Positions 51,417-59,848 of a stretch of 64,000 bases of DNA are shown piece by piece. The notes under the pieces were generated by a model that had not been told where the DNA came from, did no database searches, and worked only from the letters and a program-made list of their open reading frames with translations. The position numbers were made by a program, and so were the translations under genes. The stretch is from CAZPQK01 sp964588695 (lineage in GTDB: Bacteria > Krumholzibacteriota > Krumholzibacteriia > WVZY01 > JAKEHA01): contig CAZPQK010000008.1 in NCBI GenBank assembly GCA_964588695.1, forward strand, positions 62,001 to 126,000, in the 5' to 3' direction. Within the stretch, counting starts at the first letter, position 1. Each line of letters opens with the position of its first letter.

Positions 51417-52006
51417 GCCGTGTCCTCCAGACCGAGGTCGTCGCGAAACGCGGACAGCATTTCGCGTAGCTTGCGGGTGGAACGAAATAAAGCGCTCTTT
51501 ACCGTTCCCTCCGCGATCGTCAGTGTCTTTGCGATGTCTTGCAGTTTCATATCCTCGTAGTGGCGCAAAATGAAGACCGCACGTTCCTGGGCCGACAACT
51601 GGTCAAGGGCGGCACGCACCCGGTCGTCGATATCGGCCGACCCCGCGCGCTGTTCGGGGTTAACTTCGTGTCCGCTGGCCGCGATATCAAGGCCGGCGTA
51701 ATCTCCGCTTTCATCGGTATGACCGGCCAGGCCTACCGTGGGCTTGCGCTTGCGACGGGCGTCGATCGCGGTGTTCACCGCGATGCGCCGAACCCATGCG
51801 CCCAGCGACCCGGAAGCGTCAAATCTGTCGATGGCCCGGTAGACCTTCATAAACACGTCCTGCGAAACGTCTTCGGCGTCGGCCTGGTTACCGCACATGT
51901 CATACGCAAGGTAGTACACCATCTGTTTGTGGCGTTCCACCAACTCGCGAAAGGCGAACTGGTCGCCCGCGCGGATCCTCTGTACCAACTTGCCGTCTTC
52001 CGTCAT
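51413..52006 (-). CDS. ECF RNA polymerase sigma factor, second module
   Basis: The 197-residue sigma factor has region 2 (about 15-85: FRELVERHKQMVYYLAYDMCGNQADAEDVSQDVFMKVYR) and region 4 (about 130-185: RAALDQLSAQERAVFILRHYEDMKLQDIAKTLTIAEGTVKSALFRSTRKL), with a long linker (about 85-130). It is of the RpoE/SigW-like class. The ATG at 52006 has GAGGG nine bases upstream. It overlaps its anti-sigma gene by four bases, and its operon continues with the TPR/HEAT protein. A promoter candidate with the same layout as that of the other ECF operon lies upstream. Confidence 0.92.
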   Translation of the reverse strand: MTEDGKLVQRIRAGDQFAFRELVERHKQMVYYLAYDMCGNQADAEDVSQDVFMKVYRAIDRFDASGSLGAWVRRIAVNTAIDARRKRKPTVGLAGHTDESGDYAGLDIAASGHEVNPEQRAGSADIDDRVRAALDQLSAQERAVFILRHYEDMKLQDIAKTLTIAEGTVKSALFRSTRKLREMLSAFRDDLGLEDTA

Positions 52007-52027
52007 CCGTTTGCACCCTCGGTTAGT

Positions 52028-52055
52028 GAAACGATCATATCCGTAAAAGGTTTAC
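52028..52055 (-). promoter_or_regulatory. ECF-type promoter candidate of the second sigma/anti-sigma operon
   Basis: On the minus strand GTAAAC (52055-52050) and CGTTTC (52033-52028) are 16 bases apart. The distance from the G of the first element to the C of the second is 22 bases, identical to that in the other ECF operon. Confidence 0.4.
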
Positions 52056-52098
52056 GTGGATAAGGTTGGTTTTTGGTGGCCATTATGCGGCGCTAAGT

Positions 52099-52127
52099 TT
52101 GACATCGGCACCCAAGACCACTATCCT
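52099..52127 (+). promoter_or_regulatory. Sigma-70-like promoter of the M14-type peptidase gene
   Basis: A consensus TTGACA (52099-52104) and TATCCT (52122-52127, 4 of 6) are separated by 17 bases, about 55 bases before the ATG at 52182. Confidence 0.6.
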
Positions 52128-52181
52128 GAGCGATTACAATGAGTTAGACCACATCTGACCAGTCCTCGCCGAGGAGTCCCC

Positions 52182-54995
52182 ATGATTCGAAGCTTTTTCG
52201 TCGCCGCCGCTATCGCGGGCCTGATGTCCGGTCCCGCCTGGTCACAACCTGCTCATCCCGTCTACCAGAACCTGGGGCTCGGCGGATACGACCTGCCGTT
52301 TCTGGACGGTGGCACCTACCGCGGCGACGTGCAGTCTCCCGGCGAATTTCTGGGGTACGCCGTTGGCGCCCGGCCAGCCAGCCACGACGAGATCATTCGC
52401 TATTGCCGCTACCTCGCCGCCAATAACGACAATGTCACGCTTACCACCTACGCGCACACTTACGAGGGCCGCGAGCTTATCTACATGGTTGTGTCATCGC
52501 CCGAAAACATGGCGCAGCTCGACGAACTACGATCGGATCTGGCAAAACTGGCCGACCCTCGGAAGCTTTCCAACGATAGCGAAGCCGACGACATCATTGC
52601 TCGCGCACCGGCTGTTGCGTGGATGGCATACGGTATTCATGGCGACGAGTTGTCCAGTTGCGACGCGGCCATTCAGCTGGCGTACCAGTTGGTTGCGGGG
52701 ACCGACGAAATGACTCAACGGATTATGAACAATACGATCGTGTGTATCGACCCGCTGCAAAACGCCGATGGTCGGACGCGATGGCTGGGGCAGTTGCAAA
52801 ACTTCAACGGCGCAATGCCCGATCGCGACACCCAAAGCATGGCCCACAGCGGCCTGTGGCCATGGGGACGAACCAATCACTACTTTTTCGACCTCAATCG
52901 CGATTGGTTTGCAACCGTTCATCCGGAAACTCGCGGCAAGACGCAGGCGATCCTGGAGTGGATGCCGCACTATCTTTTGGACTGTCACGAAATGGGCGCT
53001 ACCAACACCTACCTGTTTTCGCCGCCGCGTGAACCGTTCAACCCGTATATGGTTGACTACATCCACAAGTGGTGGCGCAAGTGCGCGGAAGATCAGGGCG
53101 CAATGTTTGACCGCTATGGATGGGCCTACTACACACGCGAATGGAACGAGGAGTTCTTCCCCGGCTACGGAAGCAGTTGGGCGATTTACCTGGGCGCGGT
53201 CGGCATGCTGTTTGAGCAGGCTGGCGTCGACGGAACTCAAGTAATGCGCCCGGAAGGCACGGTTATGACCTACCGCGAAACGGTGCATCATCAGTTCACC
53301 GGTTCGTGGGCAAATCTGTGGACCGTTGCAAACGGACGCGAAGAGTTGCTACGCGATTTCTATCGCATCAAGCGAGACAACATCCGCGCGCGTGGCGGGG
53401 CTTTTGTTTTCGTGCCCGACGGCAACCAGACTCGATTAAACCGACTCGCCGCTAAACTGTCGCATCAAACCATCGAGTTGGAGGTCACCGAGCGCGACAT
53501 GACGCTTTCGCGCGCGCTGTCCACACGCGGCGGACAAGCACGAAACGTGCGCGTTCCGGCGGGCGCCGTAATTGTGCGCACCAACCAGCCCCTAAAACAG
53601 CTCATTCAGGCGATTCTTACCTTCGACATTCCGATCGAATCCAAGTTCCTGAAAACCGAGCGCAAAGAAGTTCTTAAAAACCAGGCAAGCAGGCTGTACG
53701 ACACGACCGGTTGGTCATTGTCACACGCGTACGATGTCGACGGCTACTTCGTGGATCGGCTCCCCGGCGTGCGCACGCGCGCGTACCAGCCGTCGCCGCT
53801 CGACGAAACACCGCCGGTTAACGCGGTTACCGAATCGAGCGTCGGGTATGCGTTCGACTTGAGCGATGATCGCGCGTATCCACTTTTGGCGGAGCTTTTA
53901 TCCAGCGGTTTCAAGCTTCGCAGCGCACGCAACCCCTTCGAGGTCGGCGGTACCGTGTTTCCCCGCGGCAGCATTCAGTTGCGGGTAAGCGATAACCCCG
54001 GGTTAAGCCGGAACGCTATTGCGGGGATCGCTGGCAAACACGGTGTTAACCTGCACGCAATTCCAACAACGTTGGGCGATCGCCACGCCGACTTGGGTGG
54101 CGCCGAGTTCGCGCTGCTAGAAGCGCCCAAAGTTGCCGTGCTGGCCGGCCCCATGGTCAGCGGCTACAGCGCGGGTGCGGTATGGCACATGTTGGATCAG
54201 CGTTTAAGAATGCGCGCCTCTCTACTGGACCTCTCTAGCGTTGCGTCTCGCGACCTGCGCAAGTACAACGTTATCGTGATGCCCAATAGCTGGGGTGGTG
54301 CGAACGACTACAAGAACCGTTTAGGCAAGCGCGGCACCAACAATCTTCGCGAATGGGTCAACTCCGGAGGAACACTAATTACCTTAGCGGCCGCGTCGGT
54401 GTTCGCTGCGGACACTTCCACCGGACTCGCTTCAACGCGGCTTAAACGCCAGGTATTGAACGACCTCGACAGCTACGACGCATTTCTCGACATGCTTACC
54501 GAGGCTGAAGACGCGACCGTGGACAGCCTCGCACTATGGCAAGGCCAACCATTTGATCACTTGATCGAAGATCGCGACAAAGCTTCATTGGATCTGGTAA
54601 AGGCACGCGACGACATGGCCCGACGGCTATTTCCTCGCGGCGCAATTCTTAATGTAGAATTGGACGCCGACCACTGGCTGGCCTACGGGTGTGGCTCGTC
54701 AACACCGGTGTTGTTTAGCGGCCGCTACGCCTTCATGGCCAGGCGCGGCACCCAGGTGGCGGGCCGGCTAGCGCCGCGGAACAACTTGCGGCTCGCCGGC
54801 CTGATGTGGCCCGAAGCGCAAGAGCGCTGGGAGCACTCGGCGTACCTCGCGCGCGAGGCTCATGGCGACGGACAGATAATTCTTTTCGCTAGCGAACCCA
54901 ACTTCCGGGGTTATTTTCTGGGTGGAGAAAGAATGCTCATGAACGCGGTACTTCTGGGACCAGGCTTTGGCGCCGACCAACCGGTGCCATGGTAA
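52182..54995 (+). CDS. Secreted M14 zinc carboxypeptidase-family protein
   Basis: The 937-residue protein has a signal peptide (about 1-21). The ATG at 52182 follows GAGGAG. The M14 catalytic domain covers about 45-400: zinc ligands H153 and E156 in GIHGDEL, then H269 in LLDCHEMG, with NADGR (194-198) and DLNRDW (237-242) as substrate-site segments. Downstream, about 400-930, lies a large extra region that includes a GATase-like alpha/beta fold (KVAVLAGPMVSGYSAGAVWHML, then VIVMPNSWGG and WVNSGGTLITL). It is typical of the large M14 proteins of Bacteroidetes and relatives that act on peptides outside the cell. A strong promoter precedes it, and the gene is read alone. Confidence 0.9.
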   Translation: MIRSFFVAAAIAGLMSGPAWSQPAHPVYQNLGLGGYDLPFLDGGTYRGDVQSPGEFLGYAVGARPASHDEIIRYCRYLAANNDNVTLTTYAHTYEGRELIYMVVSSPENMAQLDELRSDLAKLADPRKLSNDSEADDIIARAPAVAWMAYGIHGDELSSCDAAIQLAYQLVAGTDEMTQRIMNNTIVCIDPLQNADGRTRWLGQLQNFNGAMPDRDTQSMAHSGLWPWGRTNHYFFDLNRDWFATVHPETRGKTQAILEWMPHYLLDCHEMGATNTYLFSPPREPFNPYMVDYIHKWWRKCAEDQGAMFDRYGWAYYTREWNEEFFPGYGSSWAIYLGAVGMLFEQAGVDGTQVMRPEGTVMTYRETVHHQFTGSWANLWTVANGREELLRDFYRIKRDNIRARGGAFVFVPDGNQTRLNRLAAKLSHQTIELEVTERDMTLSRALSTRGGQARNVRVPAGAVIVRTNQPLKQLIQAILTFDIPIESKFLKTERKEVLKNQASRLYDTTGWSLSHAYDVDGYFVDRLPGVRTRAYQPSPLDETPPVNAVTESSVGYAFDLSDDRAYPLLAELLSSGFKLRSARNPFEVGGTVFPRGSIQLRVSDNPGLSRNAIAGIAGKHGVNLHAIPTTLGDRHADLGGAEFALLEAPKVAVLAGPMVSGYSAGAVWHMLDQRLRMRASLLDLSSVASRDLRKYNVIVMPNSWGGANDYKNRLGKRGTNNLREWVNSGGTLITLAAASVFAADTSTGLASTRLKRQVLNDLDSYDAFLDMLTEAEDATVDSLALWQGQPFDHLIEDRDKASLDLVKARDDMARRLFPRGAILNVELDADHWLAYGCGSSTPVLFSGRYAFMARRGTQVAGRLAPRNNLRLAGLMWPEAQERWEHSAYLAREAHGDGQIILFASEPNFRGYFLGGERMLMNAVLLGPGFGADQPVPW

Positions 54996-55033
54996 ACAAC
55001 TGGCGTTAGTGCAGTTGCATCGGCGGTAACCGG

Positions 55034-55062
55034 TTGCCGGACATGGGCTTTTAATGTATCCT
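55034..55062 (+). promoter_or_regulatory. Promoter candidate of the LVIVD-NatAB-lysine operon
   Basis: TTGCCG (55034-55039, 4 of 6) and TATCCT (55057-55062, 4 of 6) are separated by 17 bases. The -10 is identical to that of the M14 gene. The leader would be about 70 bases. Confidence 0.4.
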
Positions 55063-55139
55063 TGATTGTGGTTTGTGACTTTCTTGCCCCGCCCCAGCTA
55101 AACCAGGGCTAACGCTCAAAACAGCAAAGGACCCGTTTC

Positions 55140-56501
55140 ATGCGCCGCTCACGTTTCGTCTCTGCCCTATTCGTTATAACACTCGCACTTAGTCTGGGGC
55201 AGCCGGCTGGCGCAGCCCCCGGTGACATCACTTTGGTTGGGCAGCTGGTATTGCCGACCACAAACATTTGCGATGTGTGGGGTTACGAAGCCGACGGCAG
55301 CCAGTACGCCATTGTCGGCGATTGGACAGCGGGTGTTTATATTATCGATGTGACCACTCCCGCGGCGCCACAACTCATCGAAACCGTCACCGGCGTATAC
55401 GGGTTCGATGTGAAAGTCTACGATCATTATATATATAGTTGCGGAGGTGGCTCTACGTTCCGCGAAACCAATGTGATCGACATTGTTGACCCGTACAATG
55501 CCGTGGTGGGGTCGAACCCGTTCACCGACTATCACAACCTGACTACGATCCCGGAAGGTTTTCTATTTGGCGAATACCCGGGCCTGAAAGCTTACGACTT
55601 ATCTAACCCCACTAACCCGGCGCTGGTGTGGAACGAAACGTCGACCAGCGACGGTCACGATTGTTCGGTGGTGGGCGACCGGCTGTACGACTTCCGCGGC
55701 TACGGCGAAACCAACATCTGGGATATCTCGCCTCTGCTTAACAGCACGGGAAACCCGACGCTACTGGGAACGATTCCAGTCGGCACCTCTGGAATTGACT
55801 ACAACCACAGCGGCTACCCCAGCGAAGACGGCAACTACCTGTTCATCTGCGACGAACTGGCCGATCCGGGTCAGGCCGATATTACGGTGTGGGACATCTC
55901 GAACCCGGCAGCGGCAGTCCAGGTTGGCGGTTTTATGGACAATACCAACGCCGTGCACAACATGTACATTATCGGCAACACCGCCTACGTCTCGTTTTAC
56001 ACCGCCGGCTTTCGCACTTTTGATGTCAGCGACCCGACCACTCCGGTGCTAAAGGACACTTACGACACCAGTACCGCCACCTACATTTTCGATGGCAACT
56101 TTGGTGTTTATCCGTTCGCGTCGACAGGACTGGTCTATTGTTCGGATTGGGACAACGGATTGTTTGTTTTTTCGGTCGAAGAGATTCCGGTGGCGACTTC
56201 TACGGATGGCGCGACACCCAAAGTTGCTGCAACGCTGGCACAGAACTATCCGAATCCGTTCAACCCCACAACGACTATCGAGTTTAACTTGCCGCAGGCA
56301 CACAACGTCGAACTCGCCATCTACGACCCTGCGGGTAAGCGGGTGCGTACACTGGTAAACGAATTCACAGCAGCGGGCAACCACACGGCGACCTGGAACG
56401 GCTTCGACAACAACGGTAGCCGCGTCGCGTCGGGTGTTTACTTTTACCGCCTGACCGCTGGCAAGACCACTATCTCCAAGCAAATGGTGATGCTGAAGTA
56501 G
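55140..56501 (+). CDS. Secreted LVIVD-repeat protein with sorting domain, first copy
   Basis: The 453-residue protein has a signal peptide ending near AGAAPG (about residue 26). LVIVD-type propeller repeats follow (about 30-350): AIVGDWTAGVYIIDVTTPAAPQLIETV, DLSNPTNPALVW, WDISNPAAAVQVGGF, TFDVSDPTTPVLKDT. The last 85 residues are a FlgD-like sorting domain (NYPNPFNPTTTIEFNLP through KQMVMLK), so it is probably exported and fixed to the surface. LVIVD propellers are common in choice-of-anchor surface proteins and their ligands are unknown. AGCAAAGGA lies near the start. The second copy begins 35 bp after it. Confidence 0.85.
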   Translation: MRRSRFVSALFVITLALSLGQPAGAAPGDITLVGQLVLPTTNICDVWGYEADGSQYAIVGDWTAGVYIIDVTTPAAPQLIETVTGVYGFDVKVYDHYIYSCGGGSTFRETNVIDIVDPYNAVVGSNPFTDYHNLTTIPEGFLFGEYPGLKAYDLSNPTNPALVWNETSTSDGHDCSVVGDRLYDFRGYGETNIWDISPLLNSTGNPTLLGTIPVGTSGIDYNHSGYPSEDGNYLFICDELADPGQADITVWDISNPAAAVQVGGFMDNTNAVHNMYIIGNTAYVSFYTAGFRTFDVSDPTTPVLKDTYDTSTATYIFDGNFGVYPFASTGLVYCSDWDNGLFVFSVEEIPVATSTDGATPKVAATLAQNYPNPFNPTTTIEFNLPQAHNVELAIYDPAGKRVRTLVNEFTAAGNHTATWNGFDNNGSRVASGVYFYRLTAGKTTISKQMVMLK

Positions 56502-56535
56502 CCGAGCATTTTTTCGCCGACACGACGGAAGAACT

Positions 56536-57879
56536 ATGCGTAAGATTTGCTTAGCGGTTGCGCTGTTGGCCGCTTTGGTTGGACTACGAGTTTCGCACGC
56601 TACCGCGGCGCCCGGTGACATTACGCTGTTGGGAAAGTTCACTATTCCCAACAGCGTTTTCGTTTCGGATGTTTGGGGTTATGTTGATCCCAACACGCTA
56701 AAAGAATACGCCGTTGTCGGCGACTGGTTTGCCGATCGCGTCTACATTATCGATGCGACGGATCCACAAAACATGATTCTAACCGCCACCGTCAGTAATG
56801 TCCCCGGGTTCGACGTTAAAGTGTGGAGCCACTACGTCTACACCTGTGATGGCGACGCTGGCGGCATCGACAGTCGCGTCATCGACATCAGCGACCCGCG
56901 CAATCCTGTCTTGGGCACAATCGCCTTCCCTTCCGCACACAACATTGCGGTGTCTCCGGGTGGGCTATTGGCCGCCGAATTCCCGGGTGTTCGTTTGTAC
57001 GACCTAAACCCAAACCCGCTGGTGCCGACGGAACTGTGGAACGATGCGGGCGAAGGCCACGACGCCACGATTGTCGGCGATCGGCTCTACGACTTCCGCG
57101 GTTTTCTCGGCACCCACGTATGGGACATCTCGACTCCGTCGAGTCCGAGCCTCCTGGAGTTGATTACCGACGCCAGCGTTGTGTACCACCACAGCGGAGA
57201 TATTACCGGCGATGGACAGTACTTGTGGGTCAACGACGAGTTGGCCAGCGACCCCACTCCGGATGTCACCATCTGGGACATGAACGTCAGCCCTCCGGTT
57301 AAGGTCCGTTCGCTCAGCGATCCGTCGGCGACCATTCATAACGCTTATATCATCGACGATTTTGCGTTCGTCGCGCACTACAGCTCCGGCTTTAAAGTTG
57401 TCGACATGTCCAACCCGCCAGCCGCGTCGGTACTGGACGAGTTCGACACCAACGCGTTAACCGGAGAGGGTTTTGAAGGCGCTTTCGGCGTGTACCCGTA
57501 CGCGCCGGGCGGCAAGATTTATGTGTCGGATATCGACAACGGCCTGCACGTGTTCGCGGTGGAAGGCTTCACGTATACACCGTCCGCGGTGGCTCCCGCG
57601 GCGAAGGCAACACTTGACCAGAACGTCCCCAACCCGTTTAACCCCAGCACTACGATTACCTATCAAATCGACCGCCCCGGAACGATCCGGCTGGATATTT
57701 ACGATGCTCGCGGGCGTCATATCCTTACCCTAGCAGAAGGCGTTGCCTCCGCTGGCGTTCAGTCGGTATCCTGGAACGGCACCGACCGGAACGGCCGGAC
57801 GGTTGCGTCCGGCGTGTATTTTTATCAGCTACGCACTGCCGAAACCACCCTGACTAAACGAATGGTGCTTCTCAAATAA
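56536..57879 (+). CDS. Secreted LVIVD-repeat protein with sorting domain, second copy
   Basis: The 447-residue paralogue has the same plan as the preceding gene: signal peptide (about 1-27), LVIVD-type repeats (about 30-340, including YAVVGDWFADRVYIIDATDPQ, RVIDISDPRNPVLG, VVDMSNPPAASVLDEF) and a FlgD-like sorting domain ending TKRMVLLK. The two genes align through most of their length and look like a tandem duplication that has since diverged. Its stop TAA shares one base with the ATG of the ABC ATPase gene (TAATG), so translation is coupled to it. Why a surface propeller is coupled to an exporter is unknown. Confidence 0.85.
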   Translation: MRKICLAVALLAALVGLRVSHATAAPGDITLLGKFTIPNSVFVSDVWGYVDPNTLKEYAVVGDWFADRVYIIDATDPQNMILTATVSNVPGFDVKVWSHYVYTCDGDAGGIDSRVIDISDPRNPVLGTIAFPSAHNIAVSPGGLLAAEFPGVRLYDLNPNPLVPTELWNDAGEGHDATIVGDRLYDFRGFLGTHVWDISTPSSPSLLELITDASVVYHHSGDITGDGQYLWVNDELASDPTPDVTIWDMNVSPPVKVRSLSDPSATIHNAYIIDDFAFVAHYSSGFKVVDMSNPPAASVLDEFDTNALTGEGFEGAFGVYPYAPGGKIYVSDIDNGLHVFAVEGFTYTPSAVAPAAKATLDQNVPNPFNPSTTITYQIDRPGTIRLDIYDARGRHILTLAEGVASAGVQSVSWNGTDRNGRTVASGVYFYQLRTAETTLTKRMVLLK

Positions 57880-58658
57880 TGATCGTCGTCGACAATCTGT
57901 CCAAGCAGTTCAAACTTTCCAAACAACAAAAACGAGAAATGGGCGCAAGCTTCACGGGCGACACCGTTGACGCTGTCGCCAGCATCTCTTTTGAGTGCAA
58001 GCCCGGGCGAATCTTTAGTTTGTTGGGGCCAAACGGCGCGGGTAAAACCACCACCTTGCGACTGATTTCAACCATGCTTCGACCTAGCAAGGGATCGATC
58101 ACTGTGGCCGGTCATGACGTTGCGCGCGAGCCGCAGGCGGTACGCCGCAAGTTGGGATTTCTTACGGGATCCACCAAACTCTACGACCGGCTCACCGCCG
58201 AAGAAGTAGTGCGTTATTACGCCGATCTGCATGGCATGGACAAAGCGACTTACCAACGCCGGCGCGACGATATCTTTGCGCTACTCGACATGGAGTCATT
58301 TGCGGGCCGACGCGTCGCGAAACTTTCCACTGGCATGAAGCAAAAGGTATCCATCGCGCGGACGGTTATCCACGACCCCGACGTACTGGTGTTTGACGAG
58401 GCGACATCGGGGCTGGATGTGGTGGCGTCGCGCGGCATCGTCGACCTCATCCGCCGATCGCGCGACGACGGCAAGACGGTTTTGTTTTCTACCCACCGCA
58501 TGGGCGAAGTCAGCCAATTGAGCGACGACCTTGCCATCATTCATCGCGGCCAGTTGTTGTATAACGACACCTACGAGGCCTTCACCCAGCAAATGCAGGC
58601 CGAGTCGTTCGAAGACGAATTTATTCGCTACATCGAAACCGCAGGAGCTGCGTCGTGA
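57879..58658 (+). CDS. natA: ABC transporter ATP-binding protein, NatA-like
   Basis: The 259-residue ATPase has Walker A GPNGAGKTT, Q-loop LGFLTGS, signature LSTGMKQKVSIAR, Walker B VLVFDEATSGLD and switch His in FSTHRM. The sequence type and adjacent ABC-2-like permease match NatA, which with NatB exports sodium. Other substrates are possible, as the family assignment is by similarity. The ATG at 57879 overlaps the preceding TAA by one base and the stop overlaps natB by four (GTGA), so the three genes are translated together. Confidence 0.88.
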   Translation: MIVVDNLSKQFKLSKQQKREMGASFTGDTVDAVASISFECKPGRIFSLLGPNGAGKTTTLRLISTMLRPSKGSITVAGHDVAREPQAVRRKLGFLTGSTKLYDRLTAEEVVRYYADLHGMDKATYQRRRDDIFALLDMESFAGRRVAKLSTGMKQKVSIARTVIHDPDVLVFDEATSGLDVVASRGIVDLIRRSRDDGKTVLFSTHRMGEVSQLSDDLAIIHRGQLLYNDTYEAFTQQMQAESFEDEFIRYIETAGAAS

Positions 58659-59848
58659 AAGATGTCCTAACTGTATTTCGCAAAGAAGGAATCGACACGC
58701 TACGTGACCGACGCACGCTGCTGTTCATGATCATCATTCCCCTGCTGATGTTTCCCGTATTCTTTCAAATCGTTTTTAGCGTGCAAAAAGGCCAGGCCGA
58801 CGAAGCCCGCGAAAAAGAACTGCGGGTGGCGTGCATCGACCCGCAGTCGGTCACCGACTTGCGGAGTCGAATCGAAGGCAACGAAGGCTTTGCCCTGATC
58901 CCCGACGTACCCGAAGACAGCATCCGCACGTTTATCGGCCGCGGCAAACTCGACGGTGCGTTTGTGGTTGACGACGACTTTGCGGCCGCGATGGCGGCGA
59001 ACGAAGCGGGACGCATCGACTTGTACTTCAAATCAACCGACGACAGTCGCATCGTTCGCAACCGTCTGCGCGAACTCGTCGACGATATGGAAGAGACCAT
59101 ACTTGAGGAGCGCTTCGAACGTCTCGACCTGGACCGCGACATCGTCGACGGAGTGGATCTCAAAGAGCGCAACGTGGCCTCGCAGAAACAACGCGTGGCG
59201 CAGTCGATTGGTGGATTCTTGCCGTACATGTTTATTTTGTTCTGTTTCCTGGGAGCGATGTATCCGGCAATAGATCTTGGTGCCGGTGAAAAAGAGCGTG
59301 GTACCATGGAGACTCTGCTAACCGCGCCGGTTAACCGCTTTCACATTTTGCTGGGAAAGTTTCTGGTCGTGGTGTTATCCGGATTGGCGTCGGCAAGCGT
59401 AGCCATGTTAGGGCTTTTTATTAGTATTCGTCTTCAGCCAGACATTCCGGAGGAGTTCTTCGAATTGTTAGGCAATCTTCTGGGCGCCGGAAACGTCGTG
59501 CTGATCCTTACCCTGATGATTCCCCTGGCCGTGTTCTTTGCCGGACTGCTGCTGTCGTTGTCGATTACCGCGAAGTCTTTTAAAGAAGCGCAAAGCCTGA
59601 TTTCGCCACTCAATTTCATGATTATCGTGCCGGCGTTTATCGGGATGCTGCCCGGTATCGAACTCGGGTTTACCACCGCGTTGATTCCTATTCTGAACGT
59701 ATCGCTGGCCACCAAAGCCATCATGGCTGGCGAAGCACCTGCGGGCTTGCTGGCGTTGACCTACGGATCGCTGGCGGTGTTTGCGATGCTTAGCCTTTTG
59801 GGCGCCACGCAGTGGTTCAAACGCGAATCAACTATCTTCCGTACGTAG
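58655..59848 (+). CDS. natB: ABC-2 type permease, NatB-like
   Basis: The 397-residue protein starts at GTG 58655, within the natA stop. It has one N-terminal membrane segment (LLFMIIIPLLMFPVFFQIVF, about 24-43), a large extracytoplasmic loop (about 45-185) and five more membrane segments (about 188-385), the ABC-2/NatB plan. The loop is rich in charged residues. It would form the membrane part of a sodium or other small-molecule exporter with the ATPase just upstream. The lysine reductase gene begins immediately after the stop with no gap. Confidence 0.88.
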   Translation: MKDVLTVFRKEGIDTLRDRRTLLFMIIIPLLMFPVFFQIVFSVQKGQADEAREKELRVACIDPQSVTDLRSRIEGNEGFALIPDVPEDSIRTFIGRGKLDGAFVVDDDFAAAMAANEAGRIDLYFKSTDDSRIVRNRLRELVDDMEETILEERFERLDLDRDIVDGVDLKERNVASQKQRVAQSIGGFLPYMFILFCFLGAMYPAIDLGAGEKERGTMETLLTAPVNRFHILLGKFLVVVLSGLASASVAMLGLFISIRLQPDIPEEFFELLGNLLGAGNVVLILTLMIPLAVFFAGLLLSLSITAKSFKEAQSLISPLNFMIIVPAFIGMLPGIELGFTTALIPILNVSLATKAIMAGEAPAGLLALTYGSLAVFAMLSLLGATQWFKRESTIFRT

